A stretch of DNA of 64,000 nt from Ignelater luminosus (Eukaryota > Arthropoda > Insecta > Coleoptera > Elateridae), in the NCBI GenBank assembly GCA_011009095.1, contig VTPC01090522.1, positions 1 to 64,000 of the forward strand, read 5' to 3'. The notes under the pieces were generated by a model, which was given only the letters and a program-made list of their open reading frames with translations, did not search any database and was not told the origin of the DNA. Positions 32,701 through 45,682 of the stretch are shown here, piece by piece (position 1 is the first letter of the stretch; each line of letters starts with the position of its first letter). Position numbers and translations under genes: made by a program.

Positions 32701-32994
32701 ATTATGTGTCGGCTGAATACAGTCCTTACTTTTCAGCTTGTTAATCGTACGCAAAATTGTTAATTCGCTAGGTTTAGAGCGAACCAAGGAAGGTTTTATG
32801 TCGTTTTTTGAAAAAAATAATTTGACTTTCATTGCACTAAAAGTAGTTGTGGTATATTTATTTTGTGTAAGATATGCATGTTGTGTATTTGTATATACGT
32901 ATACTTTTTTTTATATTTTATTGTTATTTTAATATTCCAGACCGGGTTCAGCTAGATCTTCCGAGGATGATTTTCTAGTCAAAACCGGTCTAGA

Positions 32995-35900
32995 ATTGTA
33001 ATGTAATTTTGCGTTACAGTATTTACTCTAGTTAACTAAGACGCTATAGTCTTGGGACGGTTAGAACTCAGTGGGTGGCCTTGAGCGAAGAAAAAGAGAT
33101 TATACATACAATAAAATACCAAAAAAACAAAAAATAATAATCAGTACATACAGTGCAAAAAAATCTAATGAAATAATAGGGCTTTAGTGTTTTTTATCAA
33201 GAAAACACAATTAAATCAAGCAGGAGAATTTAAATAAAAATTTAATAATTTGATTAGGTAAATGATATTTCCATATTAAAATCATAAAAGCATTTTTAAA
33301 TACATTATCTAATGAAAGAACTATAATATACATTTAAGAAAAGGTTAAAGGTCTTATCAATCACAAACACTCCTTTAATCTGCGGTGAAGATATGTTGAA
33401 AAATTTAAAAAAGTATAAAAATATTAAAAATTTATGCAGCAATAATTTAGCCAAAAATCATAAAATTAATTAGTTTTAATTATAAATCATCAAATCTTTA
33501 TAATTTGTTTGTATAAGTTTGGATTTAAAAAGAACATTGACCATTATCAAATAATTGAGAAACAATATGAAAAAAAATCAACGCGANNNNNNNNNNNNNN
33601 NNNNNNNNNNNNNNNNNNNNNNNNNNNNNNNNNNNNNNNNNNNNNNNNNNNNNNNNNNNNNNNNNNNNNNNNNNNNNNNNNNNNNNNNNNNNNNNNNNNN
33701 NNNNNNNNNNNNNNNNNNNNNNNNNNNNNNNNNNNNNNNNNNNNNNNNNNNNNNNNNNNNNNNNNNNNNNNNNNNNNNNNNNNNNNNNNNNNNNNNNNNN
33801 NNNNNNNNNNNNNNNNNNNNNNNNNNNNNNNNNNNNNNNNNNNNNNNNNNNNNNNNNNNNNNNNNNNNNNNNNNNNNNNNNNNNNNNNNNNNNNNNNNNN
33901 NNNNNNNNNNNNNNNNNNNNNNNNNNNNNNNNNNNNNNNNNNNNNNNNNNNNNNNNNNNNNNNNNNNNNNNNNNNNNNNNNNNNNNCCCCCCGTAACCTA
34001 CTCGATAAGTTGCTTAACCAATTGGGATATCACAGAATTTGAAACGCTTGTTGAAGAATACAAGAATTTCTGTTAAAATGAAATCTACGGAACCAGTCAG
34101 CAAAACAATTAGGAAGTTATTAGTAACTAGCATCAAGCTCCACATCTGGTCCTCTATTTATTTCACAGCCAAAGGTGCAAGGGAAATAATTAATCAAAAT
34201 CACAAAGGAATTTTAATTTTTAAAAACTATAACCCTACTCTGATGACATAACCCTATTCAAATTACTAACCAGATATCAAGATCAAGCACAAATCAAACA
34301 AAAATTCGCCCCCTAACAGCTGTTTAAATTCCATAATCCTGCAAGAAGAAAATAAATTTAAAAGTTAAATACAATTATAAATTAATATATAAAAATAACA
34401 AAGTTCATCAACCCTAAATTGAATTCAAAAATTAAAAAAAAACTACAACAAAATTAATTAACCTCTCAGTGTGGACTTATCACTATCAAAACAAACCTCT
34501 CCAACGAGAGAAAACTATTTAAAAAATACAAGAACACACTGAAAGTCCAGATTAAATATAGCACATGTAACGGAAGCAAACAATGAACGTTACAGGATAT
34601 TAAAATAAAAATTAAAACATATAAGGAAGTAATAATAATTTATATACACAACAAAACATATTTTTTGTTAGTACTAACATTGTATGATTCTTGTGCAGTA
34701 ATATTATTATTATTCTTATTTACTGTTAAAATGCAATTCAAGCAAGGAACTTTCTGTAATCTAATTTCTTCTACTATTGAAACTTTTCTATGTCTGACAG
34801 CTAAAATATTTCTCTGCCATTATTTTTTAAAATCAAATTTAAAAATAACATTTTACCTCTGTACATTACAACTACATGTTATTAACTGTTACAAGAAAAA
34901 GAGAATATTCTAGGTTTGAAAAACAGTAATGAGCACTTTTAAAAGGCTTATACCTACTTCTTACAAAAGCGAATTTCACAGATTTTTATTGCAATGACGT
35001 TTTTCGTATGGCAAACTGGTATTTACTTAATCTTCGTTCCCTAATTTATTGTTTTTGCAAATTTAGAGATGCCCTCTTCCATCCAATGGCTGAAACAATA
35101 CAGCTATCCAAAGTGAGAAATAAATCATGTTTCTGTCATACACAATTTTTGCATAAACAATTGATCTTTCGTTTAATAAAACCTTTGAAAACTGTAATGT
35201 TTCATTAGCATTCCTTGCGTTATTTCTCCATAATAAAAAGTGATACTCACACCAATCTACTAAGCTTTTTAATATTCTACTTTTTTATGATAAGAAGAAC
35301 TAGTTAAGAAAGATGTTGTAACGTTCACTTTTTGCTCCTGTTACATGTGCTGTAGATAATCTGTGCTGACGGTGTGATCTTGTATTTTCTGTAGTTTTCT
35401 CGTGTTGAATAGATTTTTGTCTTGTTGTGAATCCATTACCTTTTTTATAGCTTCTTGAAATTTTAAAATCAATTTAGGGTTGACAAACTTTTCAATTTTA
35501 TTTATTATAGCTTGCGCGGAACATATGATATAATTTTTCAAACATTTAAATTTATTTTTATCATTGCAATATTTTGAACTCTCACAGCTGTAGCTTATAT
35601 AATTCTGGTTAATTAACTTCAACATAGATCTAGTTAGCAATATGATAAGAATTGGCTTTTTTTAATTACTATTTAGTAATTGTAATTTAGATTTCTCCTT
35701 TAATTATCACGTTTCAACTTTTTCTACGTTTTGTATATGCTATCCGGATAAGCGGTTAGGTGTAATTTGGTAGATGTTAGTTTTTTCTTATTCATTGTTT
35801 TTAATTGCAATTTACAATTATGTCCTTGTCGGATGTTTTTTGCTTTTAAAAAAAAATTAGCGCTGTAACTTCTGAGGCAGGATCTTTGTGATAAATTTGT

Positions 35901-36460
35901 TTTTTACACTCTTAGTTAACGTTTCATAAGTTTCTCTTTCAGTTTTTTGTTGGTGGTATAAATATGAATTTTTACAGCGTTCAGAAATTTTATTTCCATT
36001 TTTACGATTTTCAAGATTTTATTAAACTTCACTTGTATGGATAAACGAACGTTTTGAGTGATAAGATTTAATTATTAAATGATCTCTCTTTTTGGAAATT
36101 TAGGTTAAGCATTTTTGACTGATTTCGAAATTTAATATTATTATTTGGATATCTTGAATTTTTGTTATTAAATTCAAATAATGTCTGTAATAATTTTGTT
36201 GATGACATTACTTAATTGTATTTACTAGTTGAAATTTATTAACAATTTCTTGTTGATTATTTTCGTGTTTTTATAAGAAAAACACTGGCACCCTCATGAT
36301 TTGTTTCTTTTCCAATATTTGTACTGAATTGTTTCGTGGTTTATTGTATGTATAATTTCCTTATCCTCGCTCAACGCCACCAACTGAGTCTAGCCAGCCT
36401 AAGACCAAAAGTTAAACTAATTAAGTTAATTTATCTTGTAGCGCAAAGTTACGTTACAAT
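32995..36460. mobile_element. Foldback-like element, copy D (long inverted arms, assembly gap inside)
   Basis: Left arm about 32995-34600 and right arm about 35305-36460 are inverted relatives; the loop is about 700 bp. The outer ends read TTGTAATGTAATTTTGCG and, reversed, TTGTAACGTAACTTTGCG. The inner ends also match: GCACATGTAACGGAAGC at about 34560 against the reverse complement of GCTCCTGTTACATGTGC at about 35335. Arms this long with a unique loop resemble foldback elements. No transposase recognised. 33587-33986 is N. Confidence 0.65.
33587..33986. other. Assembly gap (400 N)
   Basis: Run of N inside the left arm of copy D. The size may be nominal. Repeat structure probably caused the gap. 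Confidence 0.99.
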
Positions 36461-36540
36461 GTGTTTAAAAGAAAATATTAACAATTTTTGATAATAGCGT
36501 CATCTACCTTCACCTTCATCACCAGTTCCCCTCTTGACGA

Positions 36541-36640
36541 ATGAAGACTTTGGTCGCATGGTGAGAGGGGCCGACTCGTAATCAAGAGATCCGGTGTTCA
36601 AGTCCCTCTGGACACTAATAATTTTTTATTTTTTTAAATT
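36541..36640 (+). repeat. tRNA-like sequence (Thr-CGT-like), pseudogene or SINE head
   Basis: TGGTCGCATGGTGAGAGGGG resembles a D-arm/A box. ACTCGTAATC places CGT in the anticodon loop, and GTGTTCAAGTCCC is a good B box. A T-rich run follows, as in pol III terminators. The acceptor stem does not pair and the T stem is poor, so it is not a working tRNA. It lies 80 bp outside the end of copy D. Confidence 0.5.
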
Positions 36641-37287
36641 CTTATTTTATACCTCCTTTTTTTTGTGATAATTAACTAAAATAATTTTACTTAAAAAAAG
36701 AAACTTTAAGTTAAATTTAAATTTAAATACAAAATTTGAGAAAAGAAAAAAAGCTAATCATGATCATGCAGAACGGGCATTTCCATCTTAGTTATTGTAT
36801 GCATCGGTCAACCTCAACTCTCTCCATCAATATCCATTATATGACCGGAATAGATTTTAGTAAATTTCTTGAAAATTAATATTTTTGACGCTACAAGAAA
36901 AATTCTAATCCTACAATAATAACAAATACAGTTATTAGTATATTATAGATTAAAAAGCTTTTTATAGCACTGATAACGTTTTTATCAATTACTTTATTTG
37001 CATTATCATTAAGAATCACTCTAAGAAATCGATCTGAACTAATAATGTTTACAACGTATCCCAAAGTATTGAACCAAATGTAAAAAACATTATGGTGCAG
37101 AGTGCAGTTATTATAGGTACGCCGAGTATTTTGAGTGCAGCGATTAAATTTATTTTATCTGATTTTTGGTTTTCTAGTGATAAAACCAGTATCACACAAT
37201 GCATAGCTTTCGACTTTAAAGAATTTTTTGGGCGTCGCGTGAATTAAATTGAATACGGTTGAATTTTCTTAAACGGCTTTTATTAAA
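36641..37287. other. Upstream flank of gene 4
   Basis: AT-rich; presumed promoter and 5' UTR of gene 4. No other feature recognised. Confidence 0.4.
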
Positions 37288-38804
37288 ATGTCTATAATTG
37301 AACTCGGTGAAATAGAAAAATGTCTACAAACAAAATCGTTTAGTAGGAAAGGAAAGAAATTACCACAATTTATTACTGCGGGATCAGGTAAGTCTTCTTT
37401 TGGAATTTCTCACGCCTATGATATTATTAACAAAGCCATAACAAAGATTGTCTCTTTATAGTATGTCTTGGTGCAGTAGCGGCTGGTGCAGTACTAGGAT
37501 GGACTGGCAACATATCGGAAGAACTGAAAGACGGAAAACTCAATGATATCAAGATTGACGACTTTGAACTAAAATGGATTGGATCGTGTGCAACACTTGG
37601 AGCTATGGTTGTGTGCTTTCCAAGTGGAATTATATGCGAGAAATTAGGGCGAAAATTGCCCCTGTTACTTCTTACAATACTATTTATCGGTGGATGGCTT
37701 TTTATAATTTTTTCCAATTCTGTTGGGATGATATACATTGGAAGATTTATAACCGGAATGGCCACGGGAGCGTTTTTAGTCCTATCTCCTTTATACATGA
37801 GCGAAATAGCTGAAAAAGAATTACGTGGTGCATTAGTAACAATTGGTATGTTGATATCACTTGGCATTCTGCTTAGTTTTATAATAAGTTATGTGGTCAG
37901 TCTTAAGCTTTACACAATTATAACAGCGGCTCTACCTTTATTGTTTGCAATCACCTTTCTGTTTCAACCGGAGACTCCTATGTATGATATGAAACAGGGA
38001 AGAGAAGCCGAAGCTAGAACAACCTTAATTCGTTTAAGGGGAAGTTCGTACGATGTAAATTCCGAATTGGAAGAAATTAAAGCGGCAATTGCTCAGAATG
38101 AGCAAAATCAAATTTCTTTTGTAGATTCCATAAAGAAAAGAAGTACAAAAAAAGCAGCTGTTATATCCTTCAGTCTTATGTTTTTTCAACAGGCTGGAGG
38201 TATTAACGCTGTGATATTTTATAGTAGCTATATTTTAAAATCTTCCGGAGCTGAAATAAATCCAAAGATTGCTACAGTTATTATAGGAATTGTACAAGTT
38301 ATTGCAACACTTATTTCTTCTTTGGTTGTTGACAAACTTGGCAGAAGAACTCTTTGGATAGGATCCAATCTAGTTATGGCCATAGGATTGATTACTTTAG
38401 GTATTTTTATCACTTTATCTGACAGATCGCTTGTTCTTCCTCAAACATTAACGAATTTGAATTTTATACCACTACTAAGCATTTCGTTGTACGTATTAGC
38501 ATTTAATTTTGGATGTGGTCCCATTCCGTGGACAATGTCAGCAGAACTATTTCCACCAGAAATTAAAGGTATAGCCATTGCAGCAGCAAGTATTATCAAT
38601 TGGTTTGCGGCTTTTCTAATTACTAACTTTTATTTTGATGTAAAAAAAGCCACTGGTGGTGATGTAACATTTTATATTTTTTCCATGTTTTGTATTATAG
38701 GCACAGTCTTTGTATTTTTTGTTGTTCCTGAAACCAAAGGTAAATCACTGTATGAAATCCAAAGAGAGTTAAACGAAGAAAAGAAATTACTTGAAAAAGA
38801 TTAG
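37288..38804 (+). CDS. Tret1-like: Facilitated trehalose transporter Tret1-like, gene 4
   Basis: Exon 1 (37288-37387, ending GKKLPQFITAGS) and exon 2 (37462-38804) join across a 74-bp phase-1 intron to give 480 residues. Motifs: CEKLGRK, GRFITGMATG, MSEIAEKELRG, QPETPMY, QQAGGINAVIFY (QQ at residues 276-277), DKLGRR, PWTMSAELFPPEIKG, IINWFAAF and PETKGKS. The sugar-contact residues expected for the family are conserved. The 3' UTR has AATAAA at 38912-38917 in text similar to that after gene 1, so genes 1 and 4 may be close duplicates. Expected at the plasma membrane as a facilitative sugar carrier; substrate not known. Confidence 0.93.
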
Positions 38805-39615
38805 CAGAATTTCACACATAGTTTATAAGTAATAAGCAATAAGTACATATCTTAATTATGTAAAGATAGAAAACTTCGAATAATGTGTAACATTTGTTAC
38901 CATTATTTTGTAATAAAATGTTTTATCTGTCTTGTTTGCTATATTTATTAAATGTACTGAAACCTACAAAATACCTAATCAAGAAGGAAAGAATATTTTT
39001 CTCATATGCCTAATTCACTCGGTGAATAGTAAATAACCAATACATTTGAAAACTAGAAATAGCCGATTGATAGAAGGAGAAACAACAGTAGCCAGCTCGA
39101 ATTGTTAAATCAGAATTAAAACACAGCAATATTTTGTGCTTTTGTACGTCTTTCTAATGTCAATACTTTGATTTGCATGTAGTACCTATTCAAAACGTGT
39201 AGCTCATGTTTCCCTTTTTAATAAGGTTGATATAAGGTTAGGATATAAGGATAGAAGGGTAATGAAGGGCAAAGTTCAACCTTGGGCCTAGATGCGCTGC
39301 AGCTCCGTTCCATTTAGCTGCATCACCTCTAGTCTACAATATTAGTTCGTGCCAACTTGCTTGCAAAACCCAACGCTTACTAAAATATTTGTAGTTTCCA
39401 AAAAATCTCTAGATATTTTTAAGAAAAGATCTGTTTCCGCGAATTTCATTAATGGTTACCTTGTAAGAATTACCAGAAAGCTGCAGTTGCTTCCGTACAC
39501 TGACTAAATCCTTGCCGTTATTCCCAAAAATGCAATAAATTCAAGAAGATTGCAAGATATATAGGAAATTGTCCAGACCCAGGATTCGTTGGTGAATGCG
39601 CAGTAGAGCTAACTA
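38805..39615. other. 3' UTR of gene 4 and spacer
   Basis: AATAAA at 38912-38917; beyond it no gene recognised. Confidence 0.4.
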
Positions 39616-40171
39616 TTAGGTAGCCCCATTCAAACAGGACTACACATTTATTTAAATATTTTAAAAACTACGAATGATAAACTCATGATATTTTAGATTT
39701 ATGTACTACATTGTCCACCGTTGTCGCTCACCTTTTGCCATTTCTCAGGTATCATGGAAACACCTTGATATAGGCCACGCCCCAACCATCTTGCAAAACC
39801 TCATCAATCCTATTTTTGAGGACATCAAAGTTGGCATATCGAGTACCACTTAGACCAATCTTCAGATTGCCAAAACAGTTGAAATCACATGGCTGTAAGT
39901 CTGGCGAATATGGTGGCTGGATCCATGTTTCGATTTGGTTTTGATCAAGCCACTCACGCACCGCAATGGCAATGTGTGGACGCGCATTGTCATGTGCGAG
40001 AATGAGCTTCTTGACGTTGCGTGCCGCCATCCAATTTGGAATATTGCAAGCCAGAAAGTCTCGGTACATCTCGCCTTTCACAGTCTGTCCTTGCTATAGT
40101 GCCCTCTACTGTCTTTGTAATATGCGAGCGAACGCGGTCCAACGCGGTCCTGTTTGAATGGGACTACCTAA
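39616..40171 (-). mobile_element. Internally deleted mariner-like element
   Basis: TA-flanked 556-bp element (TA at 39614-39615 and 40172-40173). Inverted ends of about 25 bp contain TTAGGTAGYCCCATTCAAAC. The minus strand keeps a C-terminal transposase half (40081-39752) with LILAHDNARPH and PPYSPDLQPCDF; 34 residues separate the two Asp. The N-terminal half and the first Asp are lost. It differs from the element at 6184-7408, so it is a second mariner lineage. Confidence 0.85.
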
Positions 40172-40599
40172 TACTTACACCTTTAGGTCTGTATATCGCC
40201 ATGTTCACAAAGGCGCGTTGGTTTGTTGCTTGTTTGATTCTAATGCTCTAAGACATCAAATCTTGGTATGCGCTTCTCGTCCAAACTGGTCTAAGGGAAA
40301 TCAAAAGTCTATCTTATCCGTAGCAACTGACAAATCTTAATCCTCCAGATAAAACAAGCATTTCTGCCGACTGTTTGAACAAAACCACTGATTTTTTGTC
40401 GTACATCATCAGTTTGATTATAGCTTCCAGTGAGAACTCCGCACTAAGCCGTAACATCTTGATCAGAAAAGTCGTCCAATACTTGCTAGAGAACCCCACC
40501 ATGCTTCTGACCCAAATATCCAGTTGCTATCTGGTCGTAATTTCTTTTTCAAAACTCCAAAATAGAAATGGTTTTGCCGAATTCGTCTTCTTCAAAGTG

Positions 40600-42100
40600 T
40601 TTGAGAGAATTTTGGCCAAAAGTCACTAAATGATTAGTTCAGCTTCCGAGCTGGCCGATCCGGTTATACACCTACGCGACGTCATGATTGTCGTGAACTC
40701 TAAGCGCTGTTTCACGACTGCGCTTTTAAACATCGACCATGACAGTAACAAAGCTCCTAACATCTGAACTGTTAATTCCGTTTTCCCAATTAATAAACAA
40801 ATATATATTTATATATATATATATATATGATCCATAACTTCGTACCAATTTACCGTTTCTTTTGTTGAGCTGCCATATGCGATCTGACTCTAACGGTAAA
40901 AGAAGAAAGCATTTGCCGGACTTTGCTTTCACTCTTTAGAGGCAGTAAGCTGGTTTGAATTACTCCTGAGATTCTTAAAAGATGAAGATGGCGATAGACC
41001 AGAACAACACTGAGATCCTCCGCATTTGACCTCTACTGAAACATCAAATTGCTCTCTGCTCATAGTTACCTTTTCAGAATCCAAAACCAAAAAAGGTTTC
41101 GAAGAATTTTTTACAACAACCACCTGGTTACGAATTTAGTTTCCAACCATACCAGATTTGACTCAGCAGATGTACTCCTTAAACTCTGGAATTTAGATCT
41201 CAAGCATTCTTGGTTGTTAATAAACCACTCTTCTGGGAATCGTCGTCTCTCCACGTTGGGAATCTGAATCCGCACCAGCAGCTGACAGCTTTCCAGGCTG
41301 TCCAGACATGCGAGACGTTTTACCTTTTATACTATCAATTTACAGTTTCTTCTACAGTGCCACCATATAAGATACAAGTTCGATAGAAGAAAAAGGAAGT
41401 CTGCAGGAGAATGCTTAACATAGTTATTCTAAACTCTAAAAGTTGCTTCAACAGTACGTTTATACCACTGTCAAAGTCTGTCACAAGTGGCTTCCTTATA
41501 AACTCATAACTCAAAGTTTTGATTATTTGTTTCCAATTGATAACAGTCTAGAGAGCATACGCCATAAACCAATCTTCAGAGCTCTTTTGCTATTTTTCGT
41601 CATTTAATCAGAAAACAGCGGAAAGATTGGACTGCTTGCTTGTTGTTAAACTTAGTGAGAGCATTCCAAGCTGTCTACACGTACAAGACCTTTATCTGAT
41701 TTATACTCCACTACCAATTCACCATTTCTTCTATCGCACAGCCACGAGATCTGACTCCGACAGAAGCAAAGGGGCAGCTGCAGGTGGATGGTCTGATTGG
41801 TCCTCTTCCACTCTTTGGAGGAAGTGAACGACCTGGTTTGAATTCCTGATGGAATTGTTAAGAGATCAGTAAGTAAACATGGCGTAAAGAGAACAATATT
41901 GAACCCCTCTGCATTCGACCTTAGGTCCTTTGAAGAAAAAGAAGACCAAAGAAAGAACTTAGAAAAAACTTTTTATCCAAATCGGAAAGCATTCTGGAAA
42001 ATGGACTCCCCTGCTATACACTTATACGTGATAAACTATATTCCAATGGTGACCTCGCAAGTATCTTGAGTCCTTTAAATTGCTTGGGATTATTAATTAA
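40600..42100 (+). repeat. Diverged tandem repeat, about three units
   Basis: Related segments begin near 40840, 41325 and 41695. They share ACCAATTTACCGTTTCTT-like text, GATCTGACTCYRACRG, then CTGGTTTGAATT, with a CCTCYGCATTTGACCT phrase near 41020 and 41920. Units are about 400-480 bp and heavily mutated. No long coding frame. Confidence 0.5.
40800..40830. repeat. (TA)n microsatellite
   Basis: Run of alternating A and T of about 30 bp. Confidence 0.9.
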
Positions 42101-44043
42101 GCTACCTACTTTTCATTGATATGCAACGTCAAAATTGGTTCTTAGCTAATATAAGAAATATAAATAGACAATGCTTAAGTTATTTTATGGTAGTCAGACA
42201 TCTGCATAAGTTACTGCATACATTTGAGTTGGAGAATCTTTTGCTCAGAGAGTTGTTTTCTCTTATATTTACTCGTGCACAGCATTGAGCTGTGCGTATT
42301 GAGTGTCTTACTCTTGTGGTACTTACCTGTTGAGTCAAAATTAAAATAATTTCATCTTTGAAATATAGGAATTCTCATAAAGAACGTTTAAGTAGCCATT
42401 GGCGTCCGCTCCTATGGACAAGGAAGCTGGATTATAAATTGTATAATAAAATACTGTGTTACATGTATTTATATATGGCTTATATTATAAGTGTGTTGGT
42501 TAGTCCCCCCCCCTTGAAATCATCAACCGGACGCCCATGTAAGTAGCATGAGATAGTTATAATAAAAAAACAATAATTAATCAAAACAAATTAGTACTAA
42601 ATAGTAATAAACAGAACTTTTTATTTGTTGTAATCTTATCTACATAGTGTGATATCTAATATCATTATCACTTCAACATTCAGAGGTCTAACTTGCAGGA
42701 GCGGATTGATGGATCGTAGTACGGGGATGCTGCAGCACCGCGGCCTTAAGGTGTTTTTGGACCTTTTAGTTCTCAACACATATATCAATCATTGCATCAT
42801 AATACTGTTAAGATTCTTTTCCGCTCCTAAGACTAGGGGTTTTAGTGTCCGTAGCATAATCTATCCTTGGTGCCCGCACCCCTTTTGCGTAACTATTTGT
42901 TGTAGTTAGTGCGATCACTATAGTGTAAAAGTTTTTACTAACAGAACAGTGCTTCTCCACTAAGTCATCAGCTACAGGTGCTTTCCATTTGACGCTGGGA
43001 AGTGTACAAAACAGTTTAGAACTGTACTTTTACGTATAAACATATGTTCCATTTGAATATCTGAATTGTACCATTTATGTTTCCCCCTTACCACTACTGT
43101 CTCTACCTAATTTTCGATACGTGGGGGATACTTAGTTGATTTGTGAGGTTAGATTTCTTATTTAGCGTGATACGCGTGTATTTGAACTTGGCTCTGTGTT
43201 TAACTAGAAAATTTTACACTTTAATTTATATGCACAACGCAAGATTGCACAAAAATAGATAAAATAATAATAAAGGTTAGATTCAATAAAGCGGAACAGT
43301 ACTATTTCTAAAACGTCCGTTCCTTTTAATACGTCGAAAATAACGGTACGATTGAGTACGGAACCGCATGCACACAATATCAAATGGAAAGCACCTTATG
43401 TTACCTACATTCAATGTACAACTTCTGTATATTTTTGCTATTTTGGAAGTTATTTTTTCTGATGAATTTTCTAACTCTGAATCGGTGGTTTTTGCCCCAA
43501 TGCCCCCTAGTTACGGCACTGTTACTATTGGAAAATGTTGCGAAGTTAAAATCTACGCAATAGTCAGTTCCTTTATTTTGCTATTTTAAATCTTTATCCG
43601 TGCAATAAATCATTAAAGATCTGCATTTTTAATCAGTAAATATGCAGCAATTATAATTTATCAATACTGATTGTTGATAAAGAGCCAAATTTAAATAGCC
43701 TTCGAGTTATCCTCTTAAGTAATATTATTGAATTTAATAAAATACAAAGCCTATTACAAATCCTTGGTATAAGAATGTTGTATTATTTGTTAAATTATGC
43801 AGTTTCAATTAAAATTCTTCTTTAATCTCCCTCTCTATAATTTTGAATGTTGATGATTCACAAAACTTTCACTTATCGTGTTATTGATCCCTCTACATTT
43901 CAAGATAAGTTTGTGGTTTCACAGTTGAGCGATCGCTTTGTTTGGTGGTTTGGTGCTTCTGTGCAAGTAAAGACGTAATTTGTTGGATAATTTCTTTAAA
44001 AATTCAGAATAACCTGATTTTCTTCTAGAATTGAACACGGAAA
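42101..44043. other. Spacer and upstream flank of gene 5
   Basis: Contains a poly-C tract near 42505-42513; no gene recognised. The last few hundred bases should hold the promoter and 5' UTR of gene 5. Confidence 0.4.
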
Positions 44044-45682
44044 ATGAGTGGAGATAAAGATCGCCTTATTGAAAATGAAAAGAACCCAACAAAACTGTAT
44101 GGTGATTGTGAAAAGGTAGGTTAGGTAAACAAATAATATTTTATTTAGAATATGTTTAAAAATAATACAATTTTTTCAATTTTGCTTATTTTAGAATCAG
44201 AATGAAAGACGCCAAGAAATTGGTGAAAACAGTCAGTCGAGTCAAACCCAAATTGATATTGTAAAAGCTAAAAGATTCCCACAATATGTTGCTACCATAA
44301 CAGGTAACGATCTGTATTATACCTATTATTACTTCATTGGCTGTTTGCTTTTTATTTTAGCAACACTCTCGGCTTTTGCATCTGGTGTGGTATTGGGATG
44401 GACATCTCCAATATCTAAAGAACTAGAAAATGGTGCATACCATAATATTTCCATCAATGCTAACGAAATGGGCTGGATTGGATCGTTTGTAACATTAGGT
44501 GCTATGACAATGTGTTTCCCATTTGGAATTATTTGTGATTTAATTGGGAGAAGGGCTGCTTTGTTATTGCTTATTATTCCGTTCAGCATTGGTTGGTCTC
44601 TTATTGTTTGGGCTAATTCTTTATTAATGTTATATATTGGACGATTTATTACGGGTATGGCAGCTGGTGCATGCTGTGTTGCTGCACCACTGTATACTAG
44701 TGAAATTGCACAAAAGGAAATTCGTGGTACTTTAGGAAGTTATTTCCAATTAATGGTCACAATTGGCATATTCTTTGCATATGTAGTAGGAAAATTTGCT
44801 ACTATAAGTCAGTATACAGTAATTTGTGCGATAACTCCATTTATATTTTTTATTGTATTTGTGTTTCAACCTGAATCACCTCTTTATAGTTTGAAAAAAG
44901 CAAAAGTCGAAACTGCCCGTAATGCTTTACTTCGTTTACGTGGTTCTAATTATAACGTAGATTCTGAAATTGATAATATTAAATCTATTTTGGAAAGTAG
45001 TATGCAAAACAGTTCTTCCATTGCTGACTCGTTAAGAAAGACAGCATCTAGAAAAGCATTTATAATTGCTTTAGCTCTAATGTTTTTCCAGCAACTTAGC
45101 GGTATTAACGCCATAATATTTTATACAAGTGACATCTTTTCTGCTTCGGGAGCCAAAATTGATCCAAAGATTGCTGCTATTTTTGTTGGAGGCTTCCAGG
45201 CATTATCTACGTTTATATCATCATTAATTGTAGATAAATTAGGTAGAAGAATGTTGTTGATTAGTTCAGACTTTGTAATGGCATTTGCTACTATATTCTT
45301 AGGATTATTTTTTACACTTCAAGACCGTCAACTAGTATCAAAAGATACATTGAGTATGTTAGGATTTTTACCAGTTGTATCGCTTTGTGTATTTGTGATT
45401 ATGTTTTCAATGGGATTAGGACCGATACCGTGGGCAATTTCAGGGGAAATATTTACACCAGAACTTAAAAGTTTTGCAGCATCTAGTGCAGGAACGTTTA
45501 ATTGGTTTTTAGCTTTCCTGGTTACCAAATTCTTTCTTGAATTAGAAACTGATATTGGAGTTGACGTTATGTTTTATGTATTTAGTATAATTTGCTTTTG
45601 TGGTTCATTGTTTTGCTATTTTGTTGTTCCTGAAACGAAAGGTAAGACTATTGAACAGATACAAAAAGAACTTGAAGGTTAA
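44044..45682 (+). CDS. Tret1-like: Facilitated trehalose transporter Tret1-like, gene 5 (three coding exons)
   Basis: Exons 44044-44115, 44195-44303 and 44361-45682 join (phase 0, then phase 1) into 500 residues. The second intron sits at the same place as the single intron of genes 1-4. The first is an extra N-terminal intron, so the cytoplasmic start is longer. Motifs: CDLIGRR, GRFITGMAAG, TSEIAQKEIRG, QPESPLY, QQLSGINAIIFY (QQ at residues 304-305), DKLGRR, PWAISGEIFTPELK, GTFNWFLAF and PETKGKT. It uses PESP rather than PETP and is the most divergent member. It fits the general sugar-porter consensus best, so it may keep an older function. Confidence 0.93.

Noticed and set aside
33509..34076. 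Open frames of about 175 codons
   Set aside because: They are open only because 400 N bases are counted as codons.
36541..36612. Functional tRNA-Thr gene
   Set aside because: The acceptor and T stems do not pair; only the anticodon-loop and B-box text fits.
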